Of a stretch of DNA of 64,000 nucleotides, positions 53,239 through 64,000 are shown piece after piece. The DNA is from Mesodorylaimus sp. YZB2_4 (lineage: Eukaryota > Nematoda > Enoplea > Dorylaimida > Dorylaimidae), in assembly GCA_030248295.1 (NCBI GenBank), contig JASANH010001374.1, forward strand, positions 868,001 through 932,000, written 5' to 3'. The stretch's first letter is position 1, and the number at the start of each line of letters is the position of its first letter. Made by a program: the position numbers and the translations under genes. The notes beneath the pieces are model-generated. The model saw only the letters and a list, made by a program, of their open reading frames with translations. It was not told the DNA's origin and did not search any database.

Positions 53239-56200
53239 CTAATTCCCAACTTCCCCCACTGTATCCAAATATTTTTTCACGTGTCGCAAACTGGTCGCCC
53301 ACGTATCCAACTTATTTTTCAACGTTTCCCATTGCGGTTTCCCGAAGCTTCTATTCCTAACTCCGCCGATAATTAATTTCTGCTTCATTTGATCGATCTT
53401 TGCCTGAAAAACACATGAAAAACTTTTTTTTCCGACACACCTCGCATTGTCGGCCTGCCCTGCGAATCTGAGCAAAGCCTTTGATTATTTCCAGACACTA
53501 ATTGTTCGCAAATCCAATAGCATGCCCCTCTGCGTCCGACCAGACAAAAATGGCTGGCACACGAGCCTCATTTCATTATTTCCATGTTTTTCATGAGACC
53601 CCCCTTCATTATTATCCATGCCCACGCCTAGCCCGTCTACTAGCCGAGCCAGCTTGCCAATCATGCCCCATCAACTAATTCATAGAAACATGCCTGCCAA
53701 CTTCTTTTGTGCACATTTCTACACTAGCATTGCACCGAACTGTGCTCAGGAAATCCATCATCACCACTCTCGTCAAATCAATGATCTCAACATCGATCAT
53801 TGATCAGATAATTCTGTAATCATCACCAAAAAACATTCCAAAAGCAACGCCATGACTGGGTATCGAACCAGCGCCCGTCTAAATCTAACCCTATTGCCAT
53901 CACCAAAAACCAATTACTGTATTTATAAGAACCAAAACACACTCCAAAAGTTACGCCCCGACCGGGTATCGACCCTGGGCCCGTCTAAATGTACGCTCCA
54001 GCATACTAACCACTACACCACCAACATCTAATCTTCGAGTTCGATACCTTCTCAGGCCTCAACTTTCTGACAAGTTTTCTCCTAACTGTTTATTCTGCAC
54101 CATCCATAATGCAATCCCTCAATCAATGATGTCAAACCATAAAATCAACACCTGATCATCCTGACCTACATCATCTGAGATGACCACCCCCTCAAATCCA
54201 TGATCATCTCACCTATTCACATAGCCCTATTGCCATCATCTATCTGAAAACTTCAAATAAAACCCGAAAAACACACTCCAAAAGCAACGCCATGACTGGG
54301 TATCGAACCAGCGCCTGACCGATTACGCTCCAGCACACTAACCACTACACCACCACCCCCGCTTAACCTCCGAGTTCGATTCCTTCTCGGACCTTAACTT
54401 TATGAAAATTTTTCACTTAATTTTTTCTTTTTATCACCCCATCTATAATGCAATCTATCTATCAATGATGACAAATCATACAATCAACACCTGATCATCC
54501 TGACCTACATCCTCTAAGATAACAAACCCATCAAATCCATGGCCATCTCACCTATTCACATAACCCTATTGTCATCATCTATCTGAAAACTTCAAATAAA
54601 AACCGAAAACACACTCCAAAAGTTACACCCTGACTGGGTATCGAACAAGCGCCCGACCGATTACGCTCCAGCACACTAACCACTACACCACCACCCACGC
54701 CTAACCTCCGAGTTCGATTCCTTCTCGGACCTCAACTTTTTGAAAATTTCTCACCCAATTTTTTCTTTTTATCACCCCATCCATAACGCAATCTATCAAT
54801 CAATGATGACAAATCATAAAATCACCACCTGATCATCCCGACCTACATCATCTGAGATGACTAACCCCTCAAATCCATGTTAATCTCACCTAAGCACATA
54901 ACCCTATTGCCATCACCAAAAACCAATTACTGTATCTACTGTATGAGAACCAAAGCACACTCCAAAAGTTACGCCCCGACCGGGTATCGACCCTGGGCCC
55001 GTCTAAATGTACGCTCCAGCATACTAACCACTACACCACCAACATCTAATCTTCGAGTTCGATACCTTCTCAGGCCTCAACTTTTTGACAAGTTTCCCTC
55101 TAACTTTTTTTCTACACCATCCATAATGCAATCTCTCAATCGATGATGTCAAACCATAAAATCCACCTTGCTTCTTAAATTGCGCAGGGGATTTCTCAAT
55201 GCAAACATCTCATCAGCTCCTTCGCCCAAGGAAAATTGTCCTCTCGCCTGTCACTTACGATCAGGTGTTCAAGTCGAAAATTGGCGACGGGATAAATTTA
55301 AAAAGGCTTTTTGTTTGTGTCCTTGAATTCTTTTCAACACGCATAAATAAACCCGCCATTGTCAAAATTCAGGTGCAGTATAATTTACAAGGACACTAAA
55401 TATTTTCCTTAGCTCAAGGACAAACCTGACATCTCGAATCATGAAAGCAACCAATATCAATCACATTGCATATTTTCTAAAATCTATAAATTTCTTAGCC
55501 TATACTGTACCGCGTGTGTGAGTGTGGAAAATGATAAATGGGTGCGATACATAATCGATAATCGGATCGCCGACTGATCATTATCGATAATCATCTGATC
55601 ATTATCGATAGTCATCTAATCAGTATCGATCGTCATCTTATCAGTATCGATCGTCATCAAATCAGCATCGATCGTCATCTGATCAGCATCGATCGTCATC
55701 TGATCAGCATCGATAGTCATCTGATCAGCATCGATCGGCATCTGATCAGCATCGATCGTCATCTGATCAGCATCGATCGTCATCTGATCATTATCCAATA
55801 ATCCTAAGCGATCATGACAACCATATAAACATCACCTTTTGACAGTATGTTTTAGGTTGTTGCCCAAGGCGCGGGTTCGATCCCCGCTCAAGGCAAAAGG
55901 TTTTTACGTACCCTAAATTATAATTTTAAGCTTCTATCAATTCAAACTTCACAAAACGAGGCTCATTATCAGAATTCAAGACACACAAAAACCTTCGACC
56001 ATGAGTTAGTATCGATTATTTGCCACAAATTTTTGATATGTTCTCAAAAATTGTGTCTTTTTCTCCCACACAAACAGAACCTGGATGCCCTATAGTTATG
56101 TCCGATTCCCTAACCCTAGCTCACTTACAATGTCCGTCTGGCTCTCCATAATTTAGTTTAGTTTTGCTCACATTTTTTGTGCCTGAAAAATCCAAGCTTA

Positions 56201-58121
56201 TTTTCTCGTCTTGTTCAATAAGACCGTCATATAAGTCTTAATCATGTCATTTTTGTGCAATAGAATAAAATCTAATAGAATAATTTTAACGGTTTATAAA
56301 AGGATAATGATATAAGTTTTTTGATTTTTCCAGGTTTACCCAAAAAAATTTTTCCCGATTATTTTGCAATTGATCTAAATCAATCGATAAATGAGGACCA
56401 GATGATCAGGATCTTATCACGTTATTACTCAAAAAAAGATGATATACCAGGATCATTAAATAATCAGGTCGATCGATTGGATCAATCAAAAAGCCTAATC
56501 CTGATTGACGGATTGATCGGTGATCAATGATCCTGATCATGATTGATCGAATGCTCATAATAATCGATCAATCACTGATCAATAAGCACCAGATGATCAG
56601 ATCTTACGAGATTACTCAAAAAAAGATGATATAATCAGATCAATCAATCAATCAATCATCCTGATCCTAATTGATGGATTTATCAGTGATTTATGATCCT
56701 GATTAATCGATTGCTCATAATAATCGATCAATCACCGATCAATAAGGACCAGATGATCAGATCTTGCGTGATTACTCACAAATAAGATGAAATACTCAGA
56801 TCAATCAATCATCCTCATCCTGATTGATGAATTGATCAGTGATTGATGATCCTGATTAACCGATTGCTCATAATAATCGATCAATTACTGATCAATCAGG
56901 ACCAGATGACCAGGATCTCTAGCAGTTTTCAGCATTCAACATGCGATTTTGATGCATCGATCAGCAGGTCAAATCGATCCAATGACCTGATCATCAGCTA
57001 TATCAGGGGTAGGGCGCAGTGAAAGATCGATATTCTTGATTTTCCTGCTCGAATTCTCCTCGATCTCGACCGGGATTCCGAAAACATGCACTCACCTTGA
57101 TAGCTTTCGACTGAATGCATTTAATTACGAATTCTTCCAATTCTTCTCCATTTTCCAAACGTAATTCTTTACTCAATTCGGGCAACGAAACTTCATTTTT
57201 CGCTTCACCAATCGCCATCAACGTAAGCACACGCATTTTGTGCGAATTGATCGAATGCGGTTTATCGCTCGAAATAATTTTTCCACCACCCAAACCATCG
57301 TCGATAAAAGATTTATTCGATTCATAAAATTGTAAATAATCTTTTAACGAACCATTGACAAAAATTTGTAATAATTCGTACATTTTTTCCCCTTTCAACG
57401 ATTGTACCGGTCGTAAACTTAATAAATGATCGAAAACGAAAACGCCCGGATCGATTATGGCCGATCGAATACATTGCCGAGCGTCGTCTTTTGCCGTGGC
57501 CGCATCGGCTTCGGTCGTATATGAGCTTAGTAATTCGAACATGACTTTCGCCGGGGCTTCGACTTGGTGACCTTTTACCAAAGCATCGTGCAATAAACGA
57601 AGACATCGACGACGTTCTTCGATCGATACATCCCAATTGTCGAACCATTTTTTCAAACGATCTAAATCGGTGATCATTAATCGAATCAAGCCAGCATCAC
57701 CAGCGATTTTCAACATGGTACAATAAACGAGATATTGTTCGCGATAACGTTGTTTCTTATCGACGGCCGCACCTTCGCCGAACGCGTGGAATATATTACT
57801 TAAAGCGCGAATAATAACGGCTTCTTTTCCAACAAATTCCGATGATGATAATTTCTGACATAATTTTTCGACTACGGGCGGAGCTTGATCCCTCGATAAT
57901 AAGGTGAATAAAGATACGACCGAGTTCAATACGGCTTCCGTTTCGATATCATCTACATTTTTCAACGTTCCTAAATGATCGATGATTTCATTCAAATTAT
58001 CAACAATCGATTGACCTGGTTCCACGGAAATCTTTTCGGCCCCAAAAGTTTTCAAATACGATTTTACTTGCTCCGCTTGAATTTCAGGCTCACAAAACGC
58101 AAAAACGGGTAAATCGCCCAT
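53239..58121 (-). CDS. EIF3M: Eukaryotic translation initiation factor 3 subunit M
   Basis: Two coding exons, 58121-57096 (342 codons) and 53403-53239, are joined in phase 0 (QSKAIK|AKIDQMKQKL), giving 396 residues; human eIF3m has 374. eIF3m is a PCI-domain subunit of the eIF3 complex, which loads the 43S ribosome; the C. elegans form is CIF-1. Family stretches include LNSVVSLFTLL, LSNIFHAFGEG, YLVYCTMLKIA, LLRLLHDALV-like LRLLHDALVKGHQ, KVMFELLSSYT, DPGVFVFDHLLSLRPVQSL, FYESNKSFID, KMRVLTLMAI and the winged-helix end RSFGKPQWETLKNKLDTW. I start at MGDLPVFAF; the frame stays open 5' to a possible acceptor TTTTAG near 58209. The single coding intron is 3.7 kb and filled with tandem repeats. 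Codons are mostly A/T-ending, unlike genes left of 45 kb. Confidence 0.95.
53820..55170 (-). repeat. Tandem array of about 340-bp units containing tRNA-like boxes
   Basis: Four full units plus a truncated first one have anchors at 53874, 53960, 54294, 54632 and 54978, giving periods of 334-346 bases after an initial 86-base step. On the minus strand each has GGTGGTGTAGTGGTTAGTGT (box A), CTGGAGCGTA, and box B GGTTCGATACCCAGTCAGGG or a form reading GGGTCGATACCCGGTC. A second box-B-like word, GAGTTCGATTCC, lies on the plus strand about 25 bases from the box-A side. The rest is TGATCATC/ATCAATGATG-rich. Two unit types alternate (GACTGGG and GACCGGG). Confidence 0.88.
55575..55800. repeat. 21-bp minisatellite ATCGATCGTCATCTGATCAGC
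   Basis: About eleven units follow each other with few changes; the array explains a 60-residue minus-strand open frame made of DQMTIDA repeats. Each unit contains the palindromes ATCGAT (or GATCGATC) and TGATCA, words that are also common in the flanking 20 kb. Confidence 0.95.
56370..56925. repeat. Tandem array of 150-190-bp GATCA-rich units
   Basis: Four units share AGGACCAGATGATCAGATCT, TTACTCAAAAAAAGATGATA and TAATCGATCAATCACTGATC. Anchors lie near 56396, 56589, 56749 and 56900. Confidence 0.85.
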
Positions 58122-58968
58122 GATTAATTGATCTAAATTTAAAATTTCTTTCGTCTTTTCCAAACTTTTGATCAAATCTAAAGGATTGTAGAGAAATTTT
58201 TCGGAAAACCTAAAACAAGAGCCAATCAGGTATAATAGAGTTTCAGATTCAATGATAAATTGTTAAAATCCAAATTTCCTATATTCATCAAAACTGCTAA
58301 CAAACTTTTTAGTTTGTGATCTCCGCATTAGAATTCGAATATCTTTTGAGGATCAAAAATTTATTGAAGAATTTTTTAAGCTGTATCTGAGTCTGATCTT
58401 GCTTTTTGTTGTAAGTAGTCACGAACCTGCGGATCAGGAAGCGGAAATTCAAATCTGAGGAAGTCTACACAGATAATAAGGCACTGCAAACTCATCGTGT
58501 AGCCCACGTCTATACCTTCCACATGGAATCTATCCATAGCCAAGGAACACACAGCGCATCTTTTACCCAGGCGGGAGTCGAACCCTTCCCTGTAAGCGTG
58601 AGAGGTGGACACACCGCCAGGCCACGACCCGAGACAGCTCTGTAAAATAAAATTTATTTGAAAAAATAAAACATTTCATTCAGTAAGTGTCAAATAAAAG
58701 CAATATATACAGTATACATGCACAGAACTGGTTAAACTGGTACTTTGTACATAATCACATCAACATACACAATACTGTCACACACCATGTTGCATACGCA
58801 TAAGGGCAAGTGCACCTGGACATATCCACAAGATCCCTGGTCAGTCAGTGTTGTAATACTAGATGCGAGGCGCCACCTACTGTCACCCTACTCAGGTATT
58901 CAGTCATCGCCATGCTATCATTGCTGCCTACATACCGCATTGATTATCGCACTGACCCGTAAGCTCTG
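58122..58968. other. Interval between eIF3m and the BICRA-like gene
   Basis: It contains the eIF3m 5' leader with a possible acceptor (TTTTAG near 58209), an inverted SINE (58530-58635) and about 330 bases before the BICRA-like stop codon with nothing recognisable. Both genes are on the minus strand, so this holds the BICRA-like 3' UTR and the eIF3m promoter. Confidence 0.5.
58530..58635 (-). mobile_element. tRNA-derived SINE between eIF3m and the BICRA-like gene
   Basis: On the minus strand: CTCGGGTCGTGGCCTGGCGG, CACCTCTCACGCTTACAGGG, box B AGGGTTCGACTCCCGCCTGG, GTAAAAGATGCGCTGTGTG and CCTTGGCTATGGATAGA. The ATGAC tail is missing. Confidence 0.85.
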
Positions 58969-61900
58969 CTAAACTGATTCGTTATCATCGTCCTCTGATG
59001 CCTCGTTATCAGCCGAGCACATACTATGCTTTATCTCCACCACCTCCATTCTCTTCCATTTACTCACCGCCCCCATATTCAATCGATTATCGATCTTGGC
59101 TGACAAATTCGATGCACGGAACAATTTCAATCGCGGAATACCTTGTTCCTGCCTCGCCTCCACCTCGTCTCCTCGCTTGCCACTCGTGCCCTCCGCATCG
59201 TCCCTGCCATCCTCGTCACCTTCGTCCTGTCCCGAATCGCCTGGCGACGTACTCGTGGCCGAATTCTCCCCCTCGTCCCCCATCTCACACTCACCCGATC
59301 GATATCTCCCATCGATTCCTTCCTCGCATTTTACCGTTCCTATATTTCCAACACGTCGCTCCTCCTCATCTTCGCTATCCGACGAATCCAAACCCAAAAA
59401 TCGTATTCCATCTCGATTCTTCTTCCAATTAATCGATTTTTCATCTTTTTTCTTACATTTTAATCGTATTTTCAATGGTGGTACCCTCAATGTTTCTTCC
59501 TCATCTTTCACCGCGAATAAGTCCTCACCTTGTACATGTTTCGACGATTCGCTCACATAAACTTCGGCTGGCGATCTCGACCCATTCTTCATATCCGCAT
59601 CGCCGACTCGACGTTTTCGAATTATAACTTTCACAGAAATACGAGCTTCTATTCGATCATCATTTCTCGTATTTTCCACACTCGATGACTCTTTCTTCAC
59701 TATTTCCCTCTCCGCCCACTTCTCCCCAATCTCCATTCCCAGCACACCCAATTGACCATCACATGATTTCAACTCACTCGCTCGCTCTCCCTCCACATTC
59801 TCACTCGATTCTGGTGAAATGACCAGTTGCCTCTCCAGTTCATCATCGTCGCCATTCGAAGAAGCAGGACTCGGCGATCTCTCTTTGTGCGATTCCAAAC
59901 TCGGCGACCACAACGACGTTCTCCATGGCACTGATGACGAGGCCCCGGGTGATGGAATCAAATGAAAATGCACTGGCGATGTTGAACAAGGAGCGGTCGA
60001 ATTATCTGCTCGATTATTCACCGAGCACGAGGCCGACTCAAAGTCCATTTTCTCAACCATAGCACCACACGTCGAGTCGATTCGATCATCAGCGTCCATT
60101 ACAACCGAGTCTACTTCCATCGATTCCACATCTTCTTCCTCTTCCATGATTGGATTCAACATCCTGATATATCCATCTGCAAACGACTAGTCTGTAATCT
60201 GATCAAAATAAAGTGCCACTAGGGGAACATAGAGCACGGTAAGTGCCCCCAGACATCGGGCCACTTCCCAGCCATACTTAGCTAACTTCAGGGTCAGCCA
60301 CACATACACATCCATCACGGCCAAATCCATCATGTTATCTCAGAGCGGCTAGGCCAGTTATCGGTTCAAGGTTGCAGGACCCAATTCTCAACTCCTCGAT
60401 CTTCTAACTGCTGGAAGCAACCCCTGGGGCTCTACGATCCGACCATGCCTTCTTATTCCCTGCGACCTCATCCATCGCATCTCAACGATCTGATAATCCC
60501 TAATCGCATCTCAACGATCTGATCATCCCTAATCGCATCTCAACGATCTGATCATCCCTAATCGCATCTCAACGATCTGATCATCCCTAATCGCATCTCA
60601 ACGTTAGCCACAGGACATTTTCCCAACCCTCCTCAGTTATCTAACAGCTGGATTCGACCTTCCTATCTGCCGCATGGACCTCCATCCGCCGCACACATCT
60701 TCGCAGACCCGATCGCATTCCACCGCAGCGCAGCCTCCACCCAAGGCCAGATACCAGGTTCAGGACATCTCCAACCATCCTTGGTCAAAACTGCTGGATC
60801 CAACCTTCAGGACCTCCGTCCACTAAACGCATCGCATCCCAATGTTAGCCTGGCCAGATACTGATTCCTTGGCTCCCAGGACCCAATCTAGCTACTGGAT
60901 CCAACTCACACCTCCACCTCCACCTCCACCCGCATCTGCACATTCCCACCATAACGCTACCCGACCATCAATCGCAGGCCCCATCCAGCCCTCATTATGC
61001 TCACCCACCAACCCAATCGCTCGCCTGCATTCCGTAACATCTCTTTCCAAAACGGAAAATTTGTCAAAAAGGAATCTTTATGCCTGTTGAAATGAGTTTT
61101 TTGCGCCTTCGACGCCTTCTGGCCAATTTTTCTCGAAATCTTTAGCGATAACGAGGGTTTATGTCAGCGACAGTTTTGTAGATAGAATTATGCTCTATCC
61201 GTCTTCGCTTCGCTTTTCTTGATTTCATCAACTTTATAGGAATAGGTAGGAATCACTTTTTTCAGGATCGAGACAAGGATTTACTGCATTTTCTGTTTTT
61301 GCCTATGAGTCTATAAAAACCTCACTAATTCACACTTTAGTCATCCATGTTTTTTTGTAACTTTTTCTTAGCCCAAATTTCACTTTTTTGTTGGAAAATG
61401 ATCAAGTGTTGCATAGTACGATGAGAAAGTCCCGTTTATTTCTCCCAAATCAGCATTTACTCTCACTTTATAACAGAAGAAAGTGTTTGAAAATGTGCCA
61501 GTTTTATAAGTTCTATCACGGTTTTCAGGATTTTACCAATGCACGTTTTAGTCACAAATCTTTTTGCCGTGCTAGCGCCAGGACTTGTGAGCCGCACCAT
61601 CTTGTTGTTCCCAGACTAAACTTTGCAGCTTATAGGCAGAGCTTCATTTGGTCAGCTATTAATTTATGGAATATTTCTTGGGAAACTGCGTGGGCGTCAA
61701 GTGATTATTTTTCTAGGTGTATGAACGTGAGAAGTTTTTGAAATTGTCCTGTACCAATTAGTGTCTTGTTTCATAGACTTCGAGTGCGCATCCTGCGTTT
61801 GTCTATCGAATAAACAATGAATGGATGAATTTAGGCGATGGTCATGTCTCCCGTGTCTCTCGAGTGGTCCGATAGAGAGTTACAGCGGAGAAACAGGGCA

Positions 61901-64000
61901 GGTTGGTGAGAACTCAGTGCCAAACACGTCATCCCCACCAATCTTGTATTTCATGAAGCGGATCGGCTGGATCGGATCGGGATCCAGGCCTAGGGTCAGA
62001 TCAGTCGATGCTGGCTGAAATTGATGAGTACATTTGCAGTTTCGATACACGCCCAGCAAAATCAGCAAAATCAGCGTGCTATAATTATTATCGATTAGAG
62101 CTGATGTTGCTGCTGCCTTTTAATCGCTACTGCTTCATCGCATGATAGATCTGAGTGCACCTAGCGTGCTTATGCCTACATGCAGAATCACGTTGCCTCA
62201 ATGTCGGGGTCGAAATGGGTCAAATCCCGACGGGATCGGGATCGGGATCCCGACCTATACCCGTACCTTCATGACACATTTTTTCTACTTTAATCAAGAC
62301 AATATATGAAAAATCTTTGATAAAAACTGAAAACGAAAAATCAAGCCTCGGAATTATATTCGCTAGATAGAACACATTTTTCTCTACAAAATTGTCGCTG
62401 ACATCAAATTAGGTTATCGCTAAAAATTTCGAGAAAAACGACTGGTCGCTTCCCCTGTCGTACAATAGGTGCCAAATTCGCAGAGTCGCCGCTTCCAGGC
62501 GATTTTTCTCTAAACTTTTAGCGATAACCTGAGTTGATTTCAACAACAATTTTGTAGGAAAAAATGTGTTCTATCAAGCAGATGTAATTTCGAGGTTTTT
62601 TTTCGCCTTCAGTTTTTATCAAAGATTTTTCGTAAATTTTCGCGAAAAAATGTATTAATAAATACAGTATAATAAAAACAGTGAATAAACAGTCGATAGA
62701 GCATATTTTTCCCTACAAAATTGTCGCTGACATGAATTCTCGTTATCGCTAAAGATTTCGAGAAAAATTAGCCCAAAGCAGCGAATGCGCAAAAACGCAT
62801 TTCGACGCACATCCGACTATAATCAGGCCCTTAGACAAGTTTGTAGACACGACCACGGGACCCGCCCAACCCACACAGCCCCATCTTACTTACCAGGCGA
62901 TCTAGCAGCCCTTTCCCGTTCATCTTCCAGCGCACGCCTTTCGTCATTCATTGCGAGATCACTCACCAACAAATGGTCTATCGATGAACAAAACGGCTAA
63001 AACGACAAAATTCCAATCCATCAATACCCGAAATATGCCTTCTCAAAATCCTCCACTTACCCCCGATTCATCCAACGCTTTATAATAACGATCGTAAATA
63101 TTCTGTATTCTACTTTTGCACCGAGTCATAAAAGATCGAAAATCCGAATCCACTAAAAAACAGTAAAACTTCTTATAAAACCTTTTTAAAAAACCCATCC
63201 AAAACCTAATTTACCAGCTTCCAGCGCTTTTTCATTCACGTTTGGTTCGTCGTATAAATGGTATGGTAACAATCGCTTGAACACATCCCCACTGTTTCGA
63301 AACCTCGTATCGCAATCCGGCTGCGTCACGCTTTCTTGATCAAACCGAATCTGCTCTTTGGCCCTAAAAAAAAGTTCGCACAATCGAGAAAAAACATGAT
63401 TTTCTTCAACTTTTTCAGGTTTCCCAGGCAAAAATTTGACTTTTCCCCCCTCTTATTTCTCCCATTCTCCCAGTACTAATTGACCGAGTTCAACAGATTT
63501 ACTGACTTCCAGCACGATCAACCAATAAACCCAAAAGGCGGGAAATTCGAAATTAAAAACCTCAAAAACCACCCATCCACAAATTTTCCATGATTTTGAC
63601 TACAAAATTCCAATTTTCCAGCCCTGTATGAGCACAGATTAGTTAAATTCAACGTGCAAATGTTTGACGGAAAAATGTTTTGAAACTGAATAGAAACTGA
63701 ATTTTAAACCTTAAAACCCAATCTCTCGCAGTTTTTCATGATTTCGGCTCCAAAGTCCTCGTTTTGGCTAACATTCCCTCAGGTTTTCCAATCTTTTTTC
63801 CCAGTCTCCCTCTTCACGCATTCTTTCTACTTCAAGCCTGTTCAATCATTTCTGCGAGCAGCTTTTCAGCAAAGAAAAGACATGCCACGAATTTCAGACA
63901 AATTTCCCTTCAATCCCAGCTACCATGACCAAATAAAATTTTAAAAACTTACCGAATACATCGTCGCTCGATAAAAAATTGAGGATCCGGTTCAACATCT
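58969..64000 (-). CDS. BICRA/GLTSCR1-like chromatin-remodelling subunit (5' end beyond window)
   Basis: Five exons lie in the window: 64000-63954 (partial), 63363-63215, 63152-63061, 62996-62894 and 60176-58969. All junctions keep frame and about 530 residues are seen. BICRA/BICRAL proteins define the non-canonical BAF (GBAF) SWI/SNF complex in the nucleus. The GLTSCR1 domain is visible: ERRCIRAKEQIRFDQESVTQ, PDCDTRFRNSGDVFKRLLPY + HLYDEP (family: PD..TPF.S..D...RLLPYH), then DSDFRSFMTRCKSRIQNIYD and NDERRALEDERERAARSPDG. The last exon encodes about 400 residues, strongly acidic and Ser-rich (MEEEEDVESMEVDSVVMDAD; DSSDSEDEEE), with one basic-hydrophobic patch PPLKIRLKCKKK that resembles the LKLKIKQE stretch of BICRA. 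Codons are AT-rich. The intron 62893-60177 carries a LINE fragment and MITE debris. Confidence 0.85.
60475..60605. repeat. 29-bp minisatellite GCATCTCAACGATCTGATCAT + CCCTAATC
   Basis: Four nearly identical units follow directly after each other, with a fifth partial unit at the right end (CGCATCTCAACGTTAGCC). Confidence 0.9.
61388..61840 (+). mobile_element. Truncated non-LTR retrotransposon (LINE), ORF2 C-terminus and 3' end
   Basis: A 117-codon frame (61388-61741) encodes NRRKCLKMCQFYKFYHG, then VVPRLNFAAYRQSFIWSAIN, LWNISWE and SSDYFSRCMNVRSF. This is the order found at the C-terminus of reverse transcriptases of CR1/Jockey/RTE-type LINEs: RRxxxRxxLxYKxxxG, LxVPxxRTxxYxxSFxxxxxxLWNxLP, SxxxFK. 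After the stop, about 100 bases end TCGAATAAACAATGAATGGA + TGAATT, a typical short-repeat LINE 3' end. The upstream catalytic domains are missing, as expected from 5' truncation. It lies antisense to the BICRA-like gene. Confidence 0.72.
62340..62780. mobile_element. MITE family B, two inverted pieces
   Basis: Segment 62365-62440 has TCTCTACAAAATTGTCGCTG + ACATCAAATTAGGTTATCGC. Segment 62495-62600 is its approximate reverse complement (TTTAGCGATAACCTGAGTTG). Segment 62690-62770 repeats the first orientation. A single related piece lies at 61125-61230. Confidence 0.7.

Larger units (their letters stand above)
53404..57095 (-). other. eIF3m intron filled with tandem repeats
   Basis: The intron holds, from left to right, the tRNA-box array (53820-55170), a 21-bp minisatellite (55575-55800), a tRNA-B-box-like fragment (55869-55898, CGCGGGTTCGATCCCCGCTC) and the GATCA-rich array (56370-56925). 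No exon was recognised between them. Confidence 0.8.
60177..62893 (-). other. Last intron of the BICRA-like gene
   Basis: This 2.7-kb intron holds a 29-bp minisatellite (60475-60605), a short CCACCTCCACCTCC tract near 60910, a truncated LINE 3' end on the opposite strand (61388-61840), GGATCGG-rich simple sequence near 61965 and 62235, and family-B MITE pieces (61125-61230, 62340-62780). Confidence 0.7.

Noticed and set aside
55616..55798. Minus-strand open frame made of DQMTIDA repeats
   Set aside because: The 21-bp minisatellite period is a multiple of three, so an open frame arises by chance.
53820..56925. CRISPR array
   Set aside because: The repeats are direct tandem copies without unique spacers, in an intron of a eukaryotic gene.
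58122..58208. N-terminal extension of eIF3m (FSEKFLYNPLDLIKSLEK and onward)
   Set aside because: The frame is open back to a possible acceptor, but family proteins start near MGDLPVFAF and no upstream in-frame ATG was seen.
58998..59560. Plus-strand proline/serine-rich frames of 106-154 residues
   Set aside because: They are antisense to the last exon of the BICRA-like gene, whose frame continues in phase from the GLTSCR1 exons.

Overview
The window is eukaryotic nuclear DNA: genes are split by GT-AG introns and lie among dense repeats. It most resembles a nematode with a large, repeat-rich genome. Nearly all splice acceptors read TTTTCAG, TTTCAG or TTTTAG. Several start codons lie 12-30 bases after such an acceptor with no clear donor, as expected for spliced-leader addition or 5' UTR introns. 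One gene looks like a nematode chemoreceptor-type GPCR. Another invertebrate with similar splice sites cannot be excluded from sequence alone.

Nine gene models can be supported, eight with complete coding regions in the window. Left to right: a glutathionyl-hydroquinone reductase/ECM4-type glutathione transferase (-, 2 exons); a NIMA-related kinase (+, 10 exons); a seven-helix receptor (-, 3 exons); a glycine N-acyltransferase-like enzyme (-, 1 exon); mitochondrial sulfide:quinone oxidoreductase (-, 10 exons); GDP-mannose 4,6-dehydratase (+, 11 exons); a BTG/Tob protein (-, 3 exons); eIF3 subunit m (-, 2 exons split by a 3.7-kb intron); and a BICRA/GLTSCR1-like subunit of the non-canonical SWI/SNF complex (-, 5' end beyond the right edge). 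Intron phases agree at every junction I propose. A further minus-strand locus at 25.2-28.5 kb looks like a multi-exon gene with several frame breaks. The genes are unrelated housekeeping and signalling functions, and I see no operon or cluster.

The rest is mostly repeats. At the left edge are two adjacent fold-back elements inside what may be a third, the first with a perfect 8-bp target duplication. A class II tRNA-derived SINE family occurs at least eight times. Three copies of a MITE with TTTCCCGC in its terminal repeats lie in or near the kinase gene. Tandem arrays fill the GMD and eIF3m introns and the interval after GMD, including a roughly 340-bp array whose units contain tRNA-like A and B boxes. 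A truncated LINE 3' end lies in the last BICRA-like intron.

Composition changes around 45-50 kb. Genes to the left use many G/C-ending codons, while eIF3m and its surroundings are AT-rich and full of GATC/ATCGAT words. I found no CRISPR array, rRNA, convincing functional tRNA or prokaryotic feature, and no clear new biological system. The most unusual signal is a dispersed 17-base motif, GTAAAATATGGTTTCAG, which reads like a 5' splice site fused to a 3' splice site and is concentrated around the SQOR and GMD genes.
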